Shown here one piece after another: positions 1 through 8,712 of a stretch of DNA of 64,000 bases; position 1 is the stretch's first letter; each line of letters starts with the position of its first letter. Position numbers and translations under genes: made by a program. This DNA comes from Paenibacillus durus ATCC 35681 (lineage in GTDB: Bacteria > Bacillota > Bacilli > Paenibacillales > Paenibacillaceae), in assembly GCF_000993825.1 (NCBI RefSeq), contig NZ_CP011114.1:4526001-4590000 (forward strand), written 5' to 3'. The notes beneath the pieces were generated by a model. It saw only the letters and a program-made list of their open reading frames with translations. It had not been told where the DNA came from and ran no database searches.

Positions 1-207
1 TCTATAACAGGACTCGTCCTCCATGTTTTCGACTGAAATCTGAATGTCAATAATGGGCTTTGCATCCATACCTATAATGGAGGTTGAACCGACATGATCA
101 ATACGAATGGCCCGTTCCCCTAATGAGTGTCTTAGCTTTAATCCAATTTCAAGAAAAAGTTCTCTCCATTCAGCATTAAATGGGGCTATCCGCCACTGAT
201 CTTCCAT
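1..207 (-). CDS. GrpB family protein (UPF0157), 5' part only
   Basis: This is the N-terminal 69 residues of a GrpB/UPF0157-type protein; the rest lies beyond the window start. The ATG at 207 follows a strong AAGGAGG site. The reading includes WRELFLEIGLKLR and then the family hallmark IDHVGSTSIIGMDAKPIIDI, which places it in the nucleotidyltransferase-like GrpB fold. The molecular role of the family is poorly defined; some members are fused to or sit beside CoaE-type kinases. Nothing in the visible part looks broken. Confidence 0.8.
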   Translation of the reverse strand, partial: MEDQWRIAPFNAEWRELFLEIGLKLRHSLGERAIRIDHVGSTSIIGMDAKPIIDIQISVENMEDESCYR

Positions 208-310
208 AATGAGCCTCCTTTGAGTCATCCTCAATATATAAGTGTGAATTCGGTGTTATACGAAGGATTTTACTTCCTCGAATATTTATATAACATCATT
301 CCAGAATATT

Positions 311-348
311 TTATATAAAAACCACTGCGGGAGAAAAATGCAGCAGTG
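311..348 (-). terminator. Rho-independent terminator of the 127-residue membrane protein gene
   Basis: Read on the minus strand, the arms CACTGC and GCAGTG (343-348 and 323-328) enclose a 14-nt loop and are followed by GTTTTTATAT. It lies just past the stop of the gene at 361-744. Confidence 0.55.
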
Positions 349-360
349 CATACTTAGGCA

Positions 361-744
361 TTAACTCACTTTTTTCCTAGCTACAGGTGCAATTGCCGTT
401 AATACTGTAATAAATATTAATTGTACGAGGCCATAGATAATTGGGATAGCAAGCTCCCAAAGCCCCCAATCCCACGGAAAGCTTATCCAACCTCTTGAAT
501 TGTCAGAAAACCTAGCATATGTCATAAAAAGTAAGCCCGGAATAGTAGAGCTCGCTATCCAAATTTTAAATATTTTGAGTCCTTGACGATGTATCATCCA
601 ACAATTTATCAATGAGATTATTAGTAAAAAACTATATTCGACTATTATGAAATAATTAATTTCTTCAAAAAAAGAACTTTGATATATTACGCCAAAAAGC
701 AAGTATAAAATTATAATAAATAAAAGTCCGAATATTCCTTTCAT
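361..744 (-). CDS. Small integral membrane protein of unknown function
   Basis: A 127-residue, very hydrophobic protein with about four predicted transmembrane segments (roughly residues 3-22, 31-50, 60-78 and 95-118) and a basic C-terminus ending in RKKVS. The ATG at 744 follows AGGAGAGGG at good spacing, so the gene is probably real. I recognise no family. It is AT-rich relative to most genes in the window and sits beside another small membrane protein, which suggests accessory DNA. Confidence 0.55.
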   Translation of the reverse strand: MKGIFGLLFIIILYLLFGVIYQSSFFEEINYFIIVEYSFLLIISLINCWMIHRQGLKIFKIWIASSTIPGLLFMTYARFSDNSRGWISFPWDWGLWELAIPIIYGLVQLIFITVLTAIAPVARKKVS

Positions 745-833
745 GTTCCCTCTCCTGTCTCTTTAACCCTGAATTTCGCAAACCGCAATAGGCGCTAATA
801 CGATCACCTCATGCTGATTATTCCCTTCAACTA

Positions 834-1034
834 TCACTGCCTTGCTCTAATTCTAATCAAACTTATGGATAATACCACCAGTCCAAATATTCTAATCATT
901 AATCTCCATTTCTTATTAAGAATTCCTTTATTGTAAGCCCTTACGCCCAAATAAAACCATTCCCAAAATTTTTGAGGGAATATCAAAGAAAATATCCCTA
1001 CCAACAGACCAAACGAATATACATACAATGCCAT
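834..1034 (-). CDS. Small two-helix membrane protein, unknown function
   Basis: A 66-residue protein with one hydrophobic segment at residues 3-20 and a second at about 48-61, separated by an aromatic and basic stretch (FWEWFYLGVRAYNKG). The start has AGGAGAAGC five bases upstream. Short hypothetical proteins of this shape are common in Bacilli. I cannot assign a function. It lies 90 bp from the preceding small membrane protein on the same strand. Confidence 0.5.
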   Translation of the reverse strand: MALYVYSFGLLVGIFSLIFPQKFWEWFYLGVRAYNKGILNKKWRLMIRIFGLVVLSISLIRIRARQ

Positions 1035-1066
1035 AAGCTTCTCCTCATATTCTAGACTTGTTATTT

Positions 1067-1936
1067 TTATATTCTATGGAGAATTTTCATCACTTTTCTC
1101 TTAGCGATTACTGTTATTATTTCTGTCTTTTCTTCGTATTCTCGTCCAGTGACGTCTGAATAAAATTCAAGTTCTTCAAAGCCGATACAGCTAAGAATGG
1201 AAGAAAGCTCATCCACTGTGTATGTCTTATCCCAAATATTATATATTGGCACATCCTCAAGATCATCTACCACTATGGCTTGGTGTAAATGAACTCTTTC
1301 TTCCGAGTACCAATAATTAGAGCTCAGACACAAATGAGGAGTCGGTCTCCAAAAGCCGCTTTGATACGAATTCCACGTTCTTGAATCCGCATGATTTTTA
1401 TATTTATTAGGTGTAAAAACATCAAAGACTAACTTTCCGCCGGGCTTTAGGCTACTGAAGATTTTATGCAACAATGCATTCCGTTCGTATTCGTTAAGAA
1501 CCCCAAAATCACAATATATGAGCAGGACAACATCAAAGCAATTGGTAAAATCGAGGGTCAGATAATCCTGACAAACATAGTTGACATGCAAATTCAACTC
1601 CGATGCCTGGTTTTTAGCATATTCAATTGAACGGCTTGAAAAATCCACCCCCGTTACATTATTAAATCCAAGCTTAGCCAACCGATTGGTATAAAGCCCT
1701 GGCCCGCATCCTAAATCGAGCACTTTTTGTTGGGCGTTATTACCACAAATATATTCTTTGATCCATTTCACAGAAGCATCAATTGTATGGGGCTTCCTGC
1801 TTGCTGCATCTGTATTGGGATCTAAGTGAGCCTCCAGCATTTGTTGTGATATGTATTCGTCCACCCACATTTGTGAGCTACCCTTTTCGAATAACAGGGG
1901 TCTTTTGGTTTGTTCGATTATTTTATTTATCATCAT
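1067..1936 (-). CDS. Class I SAM-dependent methyltransferase
   Basis: A 289-residue Rossmann-fold methyltransferase. Motif I (VLDLGCGPGLYTNRLAKLG, about residues 72-90) binds S-adenosylmethionine. Motif II follows as VTGVDFSSRSIEYA, and a later LKPGGKLVFDVFTP corresponds to the post-IV strand. The substrate cannot be told from sequence. Two adjacent ATGs follow GAAGGAAAT, so the start is 1936 or 1933. No neighbour reveals a pathway. Confidence 0.8.
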   Translation of the reverse strand: MMINKIIEQTKRPLLFEKGSSQMWVDEYISQQMLEAHLDPNTDAASRKPHTIDASVKWIKEYICGNNAQQKVLDLGCGPGLYTNRLAKLGFNNVTGVDFSSRSIEYAKNQASELNLHVNYVCQDYLTLDFTNCFDVVLLIYCDFGVLNEYERNALLHKIFSSLKPGGKLVFDVFTPNKYKNHADSRTWNSYQSGFWRPTPHLCLSSNYWYSEERVHLHQAIVVDDLEDVPIYNIWDKTYTVDELSSILSCIGFEELEFYSDVTGREYEEKTEIITVIAKRKVMKILHRI

Positions 1937-2014
1937 GAAAGATTTCCTTCTTTCAAAAGAATATGATCGTTATGATAGAATTTCGTTGCGTTAACGCGTG
2001 TTATGTTTCCACAT

Positions 2015-2062
2015 ATACGACGCGACCCGGCCTTAGATATCTTATCTTAGGTCGGGTCGTAT
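2015..2062. repeat. Imperfect inverted repeat / hairpin
   Basis: The arms CGACCCGGCCTTAGA (2023-2037) and TCTTAGGTCGGGTCG (2045-2059) are complementary apart from two positions, with a short AT-rich loop and outer TACGAC/GTCGTA pairing. No long T-run follows, so it is a poor intrinsic terminator. It lies between the methyltransferase promoter region and the type I toxin. Confidence 0.5.
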
Positions 2063-2241
2063 GTTGTCTGATATACTTCCATTCCTTACACCTGACGACC
2101 AAGAGGCGAATTCCCCACGGCGTAGATGCAATGTTAGGTGATGTTTGTCGTTCTTCAATCTATTTCATATGCTATAATTTTCTAGTACAGTAATCGGCTA
2201 TAAGGGCGGTCGGCTAATCTCCCAGAAGGGAGGTGATGCCC

Positions 2242-2325
2242 ATGGAGGTTAAAGATGCTCTCTCCTTAATGTTCATGTTCGGTATGTTCATTTTGGCATT
2301 GCTCACCTACATGAAAAAGAAATAG
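2242..2325 (+). CDS. Putative holin-like type I toxin peptide
   Basis: A 27-residue peptide: acidic/basic start MEVKDALSLM, one hydrophobic helix and a KKK tail. This is the layout of the putative holin-like toxin family (TxpA/BsrG-type membrane toxins of type I toxin-antitoxin systems). The ATG at 2242 has GGGAGG eight bases upstream; an in-frame ATG at 2236 overlaps that site and is unlikely. The stop sits inside an inverted repeat (2320-2354) that also ends the transcript running the other way. It is too short for routine gene calling. Function is inferred from family resemblance. Confidence 0.75.
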   Translation: MEVKDALSLMFMFGMFILALLTYMKKK

Positions 2326-2445
2326 ACCGCCCTGGCTAGGATAACGGTCTATTTCTGACCTGTCTTACGAGGCCGACTGCTCTTTATGCAGTTACTGTAC
2401 TTTGGAGTCGTGTTCCAGCACGGCTCCTTACTTATTCTTACCTCA
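2312..2445 (-). ncRNA. Candidate antisense RNA antitoxin
   Basis: The minus strand carries -10-like elements (TATACT at 2450-2445, TATAAT at 2462-2457). Next comes a 9-bp hairpin (2404-2412 with 2419-2427) and then a terminator whose arms are 2345-2354 and 2320-2329, followed by CTTTTTC. A transcript of about 130 nt would overlap the 3' end of the toxin mRNA, as RatA/SR-type antitoxins do. The ends are approximate. No experimental support is available. Confidence 0.5.
2320..2354. terminator. Shared hairpin of toxin mRNA and antisense RNA
   Basis: The 10-bp stem AAATAGACCG/CGGTCTATTT overlaps the toxin stop codon. A T-rich run follows it on the minus strand, so it best fits termination of the antisense RNA. 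It also folds the 3' end of the toxin message. Confidence 0.6.
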
Positions 2446-2632
2446 GTATAGCTCATATTATAACGATTTTATAGTAGTTATTTCTTCGAATATTACATAA
2501 TTCCCCATGTAACCGCCTTTTTATTCTTTACTATTTTTCACCCTCCCCTACAAACACCGCATCATTTAACGCGGCCTCCGCATAAACTGGTATAATATCC
2601 ATCAAAATACTTGGGGAACGGAGTGTGCGTTC

Positions 2633-3454
2633 ATGATACCCGACGGAAATCACCATTCCAATATCATACGCTTCACCGGCTTTCAAAATGAGTACGACCG
2701 TTATCGGCCGGAGGCGCCCAGGCTTGTGACTGAACTGCTTACGGGCTATTTGGGAAAAAGACCCGCTCTCGTCGTGGATCTCGGCTGCGGAACCGGGCTG
2801 TCCACCTTCTTGTGGCGGACGGCCGCCGACGCCGTCATCGGTGTTGAGCCCGGCGATGATATGCGCGGCAAGGCTCTGGAGAAATGGAACGCGCTGGGCA
2901 GTCCGGCAAGCATATCGTTTGTCCCCGGCTATTCCAATGCTCTGGAGCTGCCTTCCGGCTCTGCCGATATTGTCACCTGCTCCCAGTCCTTCCACTGGAT
3001 GGAGCCCGTGAGTACGCTGAAGGAGGTTTCGCGTGTGCTGAGACCGGGCGGAATCTTCGCCGCCTACGACTGCGACTGGCCGCCGGTGCTTGAGCCGAAT
3101 ATCGAAACCCGCTACAATGAACTGATCGAACAGGCGGATGTCATCATCAGCCGCCGGGTATCGGCTGAGGACAGGGCCGTCAAATGGGGCAAAGAAGGCC
3201 ATCTTAGCCGCATCAAAGCGAGCAAGGAATTCTCCTTCGCCCGCGAGATCGCCTTCCACAACATAGAGCACTGCAGCGCGGAGAGGTACGTCGGCCTTAC
3301 GCTCAGTCAGGGCAGTCTTCAGACCGTGCTGCGGCTCGGCGGAGGCGAGCTGGATGAAGAGATTGCCGATTACCGGGAGACGGTGGAACGCTATTTTAGG
3401 GGCCGGACTCTGGAAACGATATTCAGCTACCACGTGAGACTGGGAATCAAGTAA
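2633..3454 (+). CDS. Class I SAM-dependent methyltransferase
   Basis: A 273-residue methyltransferase. Motif I is VVDLGCGTGLSTF (about residues 48-60), followed by VIGVEPGDDM. The segment GSADIVTCSQSFHWMEP matches the central strand/loop of the UbiE/BioC-like Methyltransf_11 group, and RPGGIFAAYDCDW follows. A weak GGAG lies upstream of the ATG. It stands alone, with the pot operon convergent behind it. The substrate is unknown. Confidence 0.82.
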   Translation: MIPDGNHHSNIIRFTGFQNEYDRYRPEAPRLVTELLTGYLGKRPALVVDLGCGTGLSTFLWRTAADAVIGVEPGDDMRGKALEKWNALGSPASISFVPGYSNALELPSGSADIVTCSQSFHWMEPVSTLKEVSRVLRPGGIFAAYDCDWPPVLEPNIETRYNELIEQADVIISRRVSAEDRAVKWGKEGHLSRIKASKEFSFAREIAFHNIEHCSAERYVGLTLSQGSLQTVLRLGGGELDEEIADYRETVERYFRGRTLETIFSYHVRLGIK

Positions 3455-3475
3455 GCGCGGCAGCTTTAAAGAAAG

Positions 3476-3516
3476 AAGCCTCCGGAATACGCGCAACCTG
3501 CGTTCCGGAGGCTTTT
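3476..3516. terminator. Bidirectional terminator
   Basis: AAGCCTCCGGAA (3476-3487) pairs with TTCCGGAGGCTT (3503-3514). T/A-rich tracts lie on both sides. It separates the methyltransferase gene from the convergent pot operon. Confidence 0.85.
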
Positions 3517-3528
3517 GTTCACAAGCGC

Positions 3529-4602
3529 TTAATCGTTATTCATCTTAAACTTCAGAAACAGCTCATTGTAGTGTGCAAGCATGCGCTTGCCGAGATTGTC
3601 GTATACCTCAAGCTTGTCGGTGATTACTTTAGGCGGGTAAAAGCGCTCGTCCCCGGAAATATCCTTCGGCAGCAGCGCCAGCGCGTCCTTGTTCGGCGTG
3701 GAGTAGCCGACATACTCGGTGTTCTGGGCGGCCACTTCTGGCCGAAGCATGAAGTTGATGAACTTATACGCCCCCTCCACATTGGCCGCCGAGCGCGGAA
3801 TGACGAGATTATCCGCCCACACGTTCGAGCCTTCCTCCGGCACGACATAATTCAGCTTGTCGTTCTCGTCCATAATCTCTGCGGCGTCTCCTGACCAGAC
3901 AAGGCCGACGGCGGCCTCCTCATTCGCCAGCAGCATTTTGATTTCGTCGCCGACAATCGCTTTGACATTAGGCGACAGAGTGTTCAGCTTCTTCAGCGCC
4001 TCCTGCAAATGATCCTCGCTGGTGTCGTTCAGGGAATGATGCAGGCTGTTGAGCGCCATGCCCATCACTTCCCGCGCTCCGTCCAGCAGCAGGATATTAT
4101 TTTTCAGCCGGCTGTCCCACAGATCGTTCCAGCTCTTGAAGGTTAGTCCGTGAGTCAGCCCGGGATTATAGATAATGCCGACCGTTCCCCAGAAATAAGG
4201 AACCGAGTAGCGGTTGCCTTCGTCAAACGACAGGTTCATGAACCTGGGGTCGATATGGGACAGATTCGGCAGCTTGCTATGGTCGAGCGGGAGCAGCAGG
4301 TTTTCCTCTTTCATTTTAGCGATGGCGTAGTCGGAAGGGACCACAAGATCGAAGTTCGTGCCGCCCTGCTCAATCTTCGTCAGCATCGCCTCGTTGGAAT
4401 CGAAGGTCTGGTAAATGACTGTAATGCCCGTCTCCTTCTGGAACTGCGTCAGCAGCTCGGGATCGATATAGTCGCCCCAGTTATAGATGGTCAGCGTATT
4501 GCCGCCGGAGTAGCCTTCGCTTTTGTTCATCCAGGCTCCAAGGTACATCAGGGCAAAGGCCGCGATCATTATCGCCACAAAAGCGTTCACGAGCTGCTTC
4601 AT
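3529..4602 (-). CDS. potD: Spermidine/putrescine ABC transporter substrate-binding protein PotD
   Basis: A 357-residue extracellular binding protein. An N-terminal hydrophobic segment (residues 5-24) has no lipobox cysteine, so it is probably an uncleaved membrane anchor. The mature part opens with LTIYNWGDYIDPELL, the signature of polyamine-binding PotD/PotF proteins. Further family sequence includes DLVVPSDYAIAKM, PYFWGTVGIIYNP and GLVWSGDAAEIM. It is the last gene of potABCD; its ATG overlaps the potC stop (ATGA, 4599-4602). Confidence 0.93.
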   Translation of the reverse strand: MKQLVNAFVAIMIAAFALMYLGAWMNKSEGYSGGNTLTIYNWGDYIDPELLTQFQKETGITVIYQTFDSNEAMLTKIEQGGTNFDLVVPSDYAIAKMKEENLLLPLDHSKLPNLSHIDPRFMNLSFDEGNRYSVPYFWGTVGIIYNPGLTHGLTFKSWNDLWDSRLKNNILLLDGAREVMGMALNSLHHSLNDTSEDHLQEALKKLNTLSPNVKAIVGDEIKMLLANEEAAVGLVWSGDAAEIMDENDKLNYVVPEEGSNVWADNLVIPRSAANVEGAYKFINFMLRPEVAAQNTEYVGYSTPNKDALALLPKDISGDERFYPPKVITDKLEVYDNLGKRMLAHYNELFLKFKMNND

Positions 4603-5420
4603 CTAGGCACCCCCGCTTCAGCCGTCAGTTCCACTGAGGGCTTCTTGGCTTTTTTGGCCGTCAGGAAGTAGTAGCCTACGACCAGCAGCACCGTGAACAG
4701 GAAGATCAGCGTGGACAGCGCGTTAATCGACAGCGACACGCCCTGCCGCGCCCGCGAATAGATTTCCACGGAGAGGGTCGAATAACCGTTGCCCGTTACG
4801 AAGAACGTTACCGCGAAATCGTCCAGCGAATAGGTAAGCGCCATGAAAAATCCGCTGAAAATGCCCGGCCGGATGACCGGCAGAATGACCTTCGTCAGCA
4901 CATCCCTGCGGGTAGCGCCGAGATCGCGGGCGGCGTCGGTAAGCGTCGGGCTCATCTCCTCCAGATGCGGAAGAATCATCAGCACCGCAATGGGCACACT
5001 GAAAGCGATATGCGATAGCAGAACGGAAGAGAATCCGAGCTTCACGCCCACTATCGTGAACAAGATGAGAAACGATGCGCCGATAATGACATCGGGGCTG
5101 ACGATCAGTACATTGTTCAGCGACAACAGCGTATTCTTGGCCCTGCGGCTGCGGACATGCTGAATCGCCAGCGCGCCGATCACCGCGATAATCGTGGCGA
5201 TGGCCGAGGACAGCAGCGCGATCACAAGCGTATTGATTACGATGATGATCAGCCGCGTATCCTGCACCACTTCCCGGTAATGATCAAGCGTAAAGCCTTC
5301 AAATTCATGCATCGTACCGCCGCTGTTGAACGAATAATACATCAGATAGAAGATCGGCGCATACAGCACGATAAAGACAAGCGCCAGATACAGATTGGAC
5401 CACCGGTTTCTATTTTCCAT
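4599..5420 (-). CDS. potC: Polyamine ABC transporter permease PotC
   Basis: A 273-residue inner-membrane permease with about six transmembrane helices. The EAA loop (ARDLGATRRDVLTKVILPVIRPG) contacts the ATPase PotA. I chose the ATG at 5420 because AAAGGAG lies six bases upstream; an in-frame ATG at 5447 has no ribosome site. The gene overlaps potB upstream by 11 bp and potD downstream by 4 bp, so translation is probably coupled. Confidence 0.92.
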   Translation of the reverse strand: MENRNRWSNLYLALVFIVLYAPIFYLMYYSFNSGGTMHEFEGFTLDHYREVVQDTRLIIIVINTLVIALLSSAIATIIAVIGALAIQHVRSRRAKNTLLSLNNVLIVSPDVIIGASFLILFTIVGVKLGFSSVLLSHIAFSVPIAVLMILPHLEEMSPTLTDAARDLGATRRDVLTKVILPVIRPGIFSGFFMALTYSLDDFAVTFFVTGNGYSTLSVEIYSRARQGVSLSINALSTLIFLFTVLLVVGYYFLTAKKAKKPSVELTAEAGVPR

Positions 5421-6219
5421 GCCGCACTCCTTTCCGCCCGCCCGCAAGAACCATCACGAGAGCCATGACGACAATCAGGAACACGGCTACGGTCGAGCCC
5501 ATTCCCCAGTCCTGCGTGACCAGAAAATGCTGCTCAATGGCCGTGCCCAGAGTGATGACCCGGTTGCCCGCGATCAGGCGGGTGATCATAAACAGGGACA
5601 ACGCCGGAATGAAGACCGCCATGCACCCCGAGCGCACGCCCGAGACCGTGAGCGGGAACACAACCCGCCGGAACGTCGTCCAGCCGGAAGCGCCCAGATC
5701 GCGCGCCGCAGACAGCAGCGTCGGATTCAGATCCTCGAGCGCGCTGAAGATGGGCAGAATCATGAAAGGGATAAAAATATAGACCGACACAAACACAAAG
5801 CTGAAGCCCGTAAACAAAATCTGCTTCTCCCCGATGCCAAGCACATCCAAAATGCTGTTAACCGGACCGAAGGTGCCGAAAATGCCGATAAAGGCGTATG
5901 TCTTCAGCAGCAGATTGATCCAGGTCGGCAAAATAATGAGCAGCAGCCAGAGCTGCTTATGCTTCGTTCGTGTCAGCAGCCAGGCGGCCGGATAAGCGAC
6001 CAGCAGCGAGAACACTGTAATTAGAAACGCATACCAGAACGAGCTGAGCGTCATTTTTAAATAAACCGGGGTGAAAAAATTAGCGTAATTGGACAGCGTC
6101 AGCTTCCCGTTCAGATCAAAGAGCGAGTAATAAAGGATGAGCAGCACCGGCGCAATCACGAACAGGGCGATCCATAAGTAATACGGGATAAGGTAGACTT
6201 GTTTCGCTTTACTTGTCAT
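5410..6219 (-). CDS. potB: Polyamine ABC transporter permease PotB
   Basis: A 269-residue permease with six predicted helices and an EAA loop ([21 protein letters not shown]). It pairs with PotC to form the channel. The start, [16 protein letters not shown], is typical for Firmicute PotB. It overlaps the 3' end of potA by about 11 bp. Confidence 0.92.
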   Translation of the reverse strand: MTSKAKQVYLIPYYLWIALFVIAPVLLILYYSLFDLNGKLTLSNYANFFTPVYLKMTLSSFWYAFLITVFSLLVAYPAAWLLTRTKHKQLWLLLIILPTWINLLLKTYAFIGIFGTFGPVNSILDVLGIGEKQILFTGFSFVFVSVYIFIPFMILPIFSALEDLNPTLLSAARDLGASGWTTFRRVVFPLTVSGVRSGCMAVFIPALSLFMITRLIAGNRVITLGTAIEQHFLVTQDWGMGSTVAVFLIVVMALVMVLAGGRKGVRHGK

Positions 6220-7423
6220 GCTGCTCCACCCCGCCGTAAGCCTCCAGACGTCTGTCGAACTCTTCCTCCGTTTCGCCGAATCTCATGACATGGATGGCCT
6301 CGGGGTCAAAATACAGACCGATCTCGCTCCCGACTTCGGCTTTGCGCGTCGAGTGAACGAGCCATTCCTGCCCGGATTCATCGTAACAGCTGATCTCATA
6401 ATGCACGCCCCGAAAGAGCTGGCTGTCCACCCGCACACGCAGTTTGCCCTGCTCCAGAGGAACAATCTCCAGATCTTCGGGGCGGATGACGATCTCGATC
6501 GGCTCATTCGGCCGCAGGCCCGCGTCCACGCATTCAAACCGGCGTCCATTAAGCTCCACGAGATAGTCCTCAATCATCACGCCGGGCACGATATTCGATT
6601 CTCCGATAAAATCGGCCACAAACCGGTTGATCGGCTCGTCGTAGATGTCGTTAGGCGTGCCGCTTTGCTCGATTTTTCCCTTGTTCATGACAAAAATCCA
6701 GTCCGACATCGCCAGCGCCTCTTCCTGGTCATGGGTGACGAAGATGAACGTGATGCCCAGCCGCTGCTGCATTTCGCGCAAAATGTACTGCATCTCCGTG
6801 CGCAGCTTCAAATCGAGCGCGGACAGAGGCTCGTCTAATAGCAGCACCTGCGGCTCGTTGACGATGGCGCGGGCAATCGCCACGCGCTGACGCTGGCCGC
6901 CCGACATTTCGCTCACAGCACGCCGCTCGTATCCGGCCAGGTTGACGAAGCGCAGCGCTTCCTGCACCTTTTGCTCGATTGCCTGCTTCTTCAGCTTCTT
7001 GATCCGCAGTCCAAACGCCACATTCTCGAACACGTCCAGGTGCGGAAACAGGGCGTAATCCTGAAACACCGTGTTGACCTGGCGCTCATTGGCGGGAATG
7101 CGGTTGATAACCTTGCCGTTCATATAAATGGAACCGTCTGTCGGCTCGGCAAAGCCGGCGATCAGGCGCAGAATGGTTGTCTTGCCGCAGCCGGAGGGCC
7201 CGAGCAGCGTGTAGAATTTGCCCCGTTCTATATCAAAGCTGACTCCTTTTAGCACAGGCTCTTCATCGTCATATCGTTTAGTGACGTTCTCGAAAGAAAT
7301 AATGGTTGGTTCCTGAATAGCTATGATTGACGACCTCCCAGCATATGAATTGAGTCGCTGCTTCCGCAGAATTCGACCATAGTCCAATAAGCCTATCATA
7401 CCCGGTTTTTCGCTTCCCGGCAT
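6209..7423 (-). CDS. potA: Polyamine ABC transporter ATP-binding protein PotA
   Basis: This is the ATPase that drives PotBC. Walker A is GPSGCGKTT, the signature is [13 protein letters not shown] and Walker B is [11 protein letters not shown]; a C-terminal TOBE-type regulatory domain follows. The full open frame starts with an ATG at 7423 but adds about 35 residues that PotA proteins do not normally have and lacks a good ribosome site. A GGGAGG at 7334-7339 lies inside that stretch, and PotA homology starts at [12 protein letters not shown], directly after an ATT codon (7316-7318). The true start may therefore be a non-AUG codon (ATC 7327, ATA 7324 or ATT 7318). Confidence 0.9.
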   Translation of the reverse strand: MPGSEKPGMIGLLDYGRILRKQRLNSYAGRSSIIAIQEPTIISFENVTKRYDDEEPVLKGVSFDIERGKFYTLLGPSGCGKTTILRLIAGFAEPTDGSIYMNGKVINRIPANERQVNTVFQDYALFPHLDVFENVAFGLRIKKLKKQAIEQKVQEALRFVNLAGYERRAVSEMSGGQRQRVAIARAIVNEPQVLLLDEPLSALDLKLRTEMQYILREMQQRLGITFIFVTHDQEEALAMSDWIFVMNKGKIEQSGTPNDIYDEPINRFVADFIGESNIVPGVMIEDYLVELNGRRFECVDAGLRPNEPIEIVIRPEDLEIVPLEQGKLRVRVDSQLFRGVHYEISCYDESGQEWLVHSTRKAEVGSEIGLYFDPEAIHVMRFGETEEEFDRRLEAYGGVEQHDK

Positions 7424-7486
7424 TCTTTATTTTTCTATGCAGCGGTCACGTTGTTCGTAATGTTGTAATAACTGCACACTAAACCC

Positions 7487-7507
7487 TCACCTTAAGGGTG
7501 ATATAAT
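7487..7507 (+). promoter_or_regulatory. Candidate -10 box overlapped by a palindrome
   Basis: A TATAAT at 7502-7507 lies 60 bp before the exporter gene. It directly abuts the near-perfect palindrome TCACCTTAAGGGTGA (7487-7501), a possible operator. The -35 region is weak, which would fit an activator or repressor site. Confidence 0.4.
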
Positions 7508-7566
7508 GAAAGTAACTGAAAACCTTATATTTTTTTTAAAATTTTTCGAAAAGAGATGACGAACAC

Positions 7567-8664
7567 ATGAACGAGGGGCTGCAGGAGCGCCTTGAAAAAT
7601 TTGGTTTTTCGCTATATATGATACGGGTTACGCTGGCAGCTTCGCTTTCCTGGATGGCTGTTCACGCTATGTACGGCAACGAATTTTCGTACTTCGCGCC
7701 GCTGGCGGCGATTCTGATTACCCAGGGCAGCGTCAAGGCTTCGCTGGAAAAGGGCATCTACCGGCTGCTCGGTATTGTTCTCGGCGGAACCGTCAGCTTA
7801 ATGATCGGCCACTTCTTCAATGTCGGGCCGCTGTCGATTCTGCTGATTCTGCTGATTGGCCTTGGCGTGGCGACCGCCTGCCGGATCAACTTCCAGGCGA
7901 TTACGCAGGTGGGCGTTACCTCGGTGCTGGCACTGACCTTTTTACAGGATCATTATGTAATGTTTAGAGCCACGGAAACGCTGATTGGCGTGGCCTTCGC
8001 TCTGCTTTTCAATGTAATTATCGTCCCGCCCAAGGGGTTCGTCAATGTTAAGAATACGGCCTTCGCAGGGACCTTGCTGCTCGCAGACGGACTGAACGGA
8101 CTCGCGCCGGGGCGGGATGAGAACAGCCAAGCCGAAGCTTTGAAGCGGTCCGGACAGCTGCTCAAGGACAGCGCGCAGAAACAAAGCGAGCTGCTCTTTA
8201 CCCTATCCCATGTTCCCTGCATTAATGATTTGTCCGTCATGAAGAAATCGATCTCCCATTTACAAACCATGCATAACTATGTGAAAGAAATCTCAGCTGA
8301 AATACGACTGCTGCCGCCGCATTACGCCTCCGCCGACTGGATGCAGAAGACGCTGAGCGCTACAGCCGACTGCATTGCTATCTTCGGGGCCAAGACTTTG
8401 TCGGATACGGAATGCCACAGCTCGCTTCCGGAAGCTCTCCGCCGCGCCCGCGAGCTTCAGCTCGCCAGCTTCTCCGAGCTTCAAGGGAACTGCCCGCTGA
8501 CCGCCATCCGCGATCTCGGCGCCGTCTTCTCGCATCTAAACCGGCTGCTGGATGAGGTGGAACGCGCTGATCACGCCGTCATGTCGGCTGCTCCGCAGCG
8601 GACCCGCGCCCGTCTGGAACGCGCCGTGCGCTTTGCAAAAAAGGGACTCTCCCACAAGCTTTAA
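7567..8664 (+). CDS. Aromatic acid exporter family (FUSC-like) membrane protein
   Basis: A 365-residue protein. The N-terminal half has about six transmembrane helices, including YFAPLAAILITQGSVKASLE and a GTVSLMIG segment, and resembles the ArAE/YgaE/YqjA group. The C-terminal cytoplasmic half (from about residue 165) is helical and charged and has no known motif. The family is linked to efflux of aromatic carboxylic acids; the substrate here is not known. It is transcribed divergently from the pot operon, and its stop codon lies in the loop of its terminator. Confidence 0.75.
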   Translation: MNEGLQERLEKFGFSLYMIRVTLAASLSWMAVHAMYGNEFSYFAPLAAILITQGSVKASLEKGIYRLLGIVLGGTVSLMIGHFFNVGPLSILLILLIGLGVATACRINFQAITQVGVTSVLALTFLQDHYVMFRATETLIGVAFALLFNVIIVPPKGFVNVKNTAFAGTLLLADGLNGLAPGRDENSQAEALKRSGQLLKDSAQKQSELLFTLSHVPCINDLSVMKKSISHLQTMHNYVKEISAEIRLLPPHYASADWMQKTLSATADCIAIFGAKTLSDTECHSSLPEALRRARELQLASFSELQGNCPLTAIRDLGAVFSHLNRLLDEVERADHAVMSAAPQRTRARLERAVRFAKKGLSHKL

Positions 8665-8687
8665 GCTTGGGAGCGTCCCTTTTTTTA
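8643..8687 (+). terminator. Rho-independent terminator
   Basis: GGGACTCTCCCACAAGCTT pairs with AAGCTTGGGAGCGTCCC across a very short loop holding the TAA stop, and a run of seven or more T follows. Confidence 0.88.
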
Positions 8688-8712
8688 TATGAGGAGGGTA
8701 GAAGCTGCGCCG

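Noticed and set aside
1963..2193. Plus-strand frame of 76 codons between methyltransferase and toxin
   Set aside because: No ribosome site, spans the inverted repeat at 2015-2062, composition unlike a protein family.
2531..3496. Long minus-strand open frame opposite the second methyltransferase
   Set aside because: It mirrors a gene with clear methyltransferase motifs, has no recognisable domain and runs through the terminator at 3476-3516.
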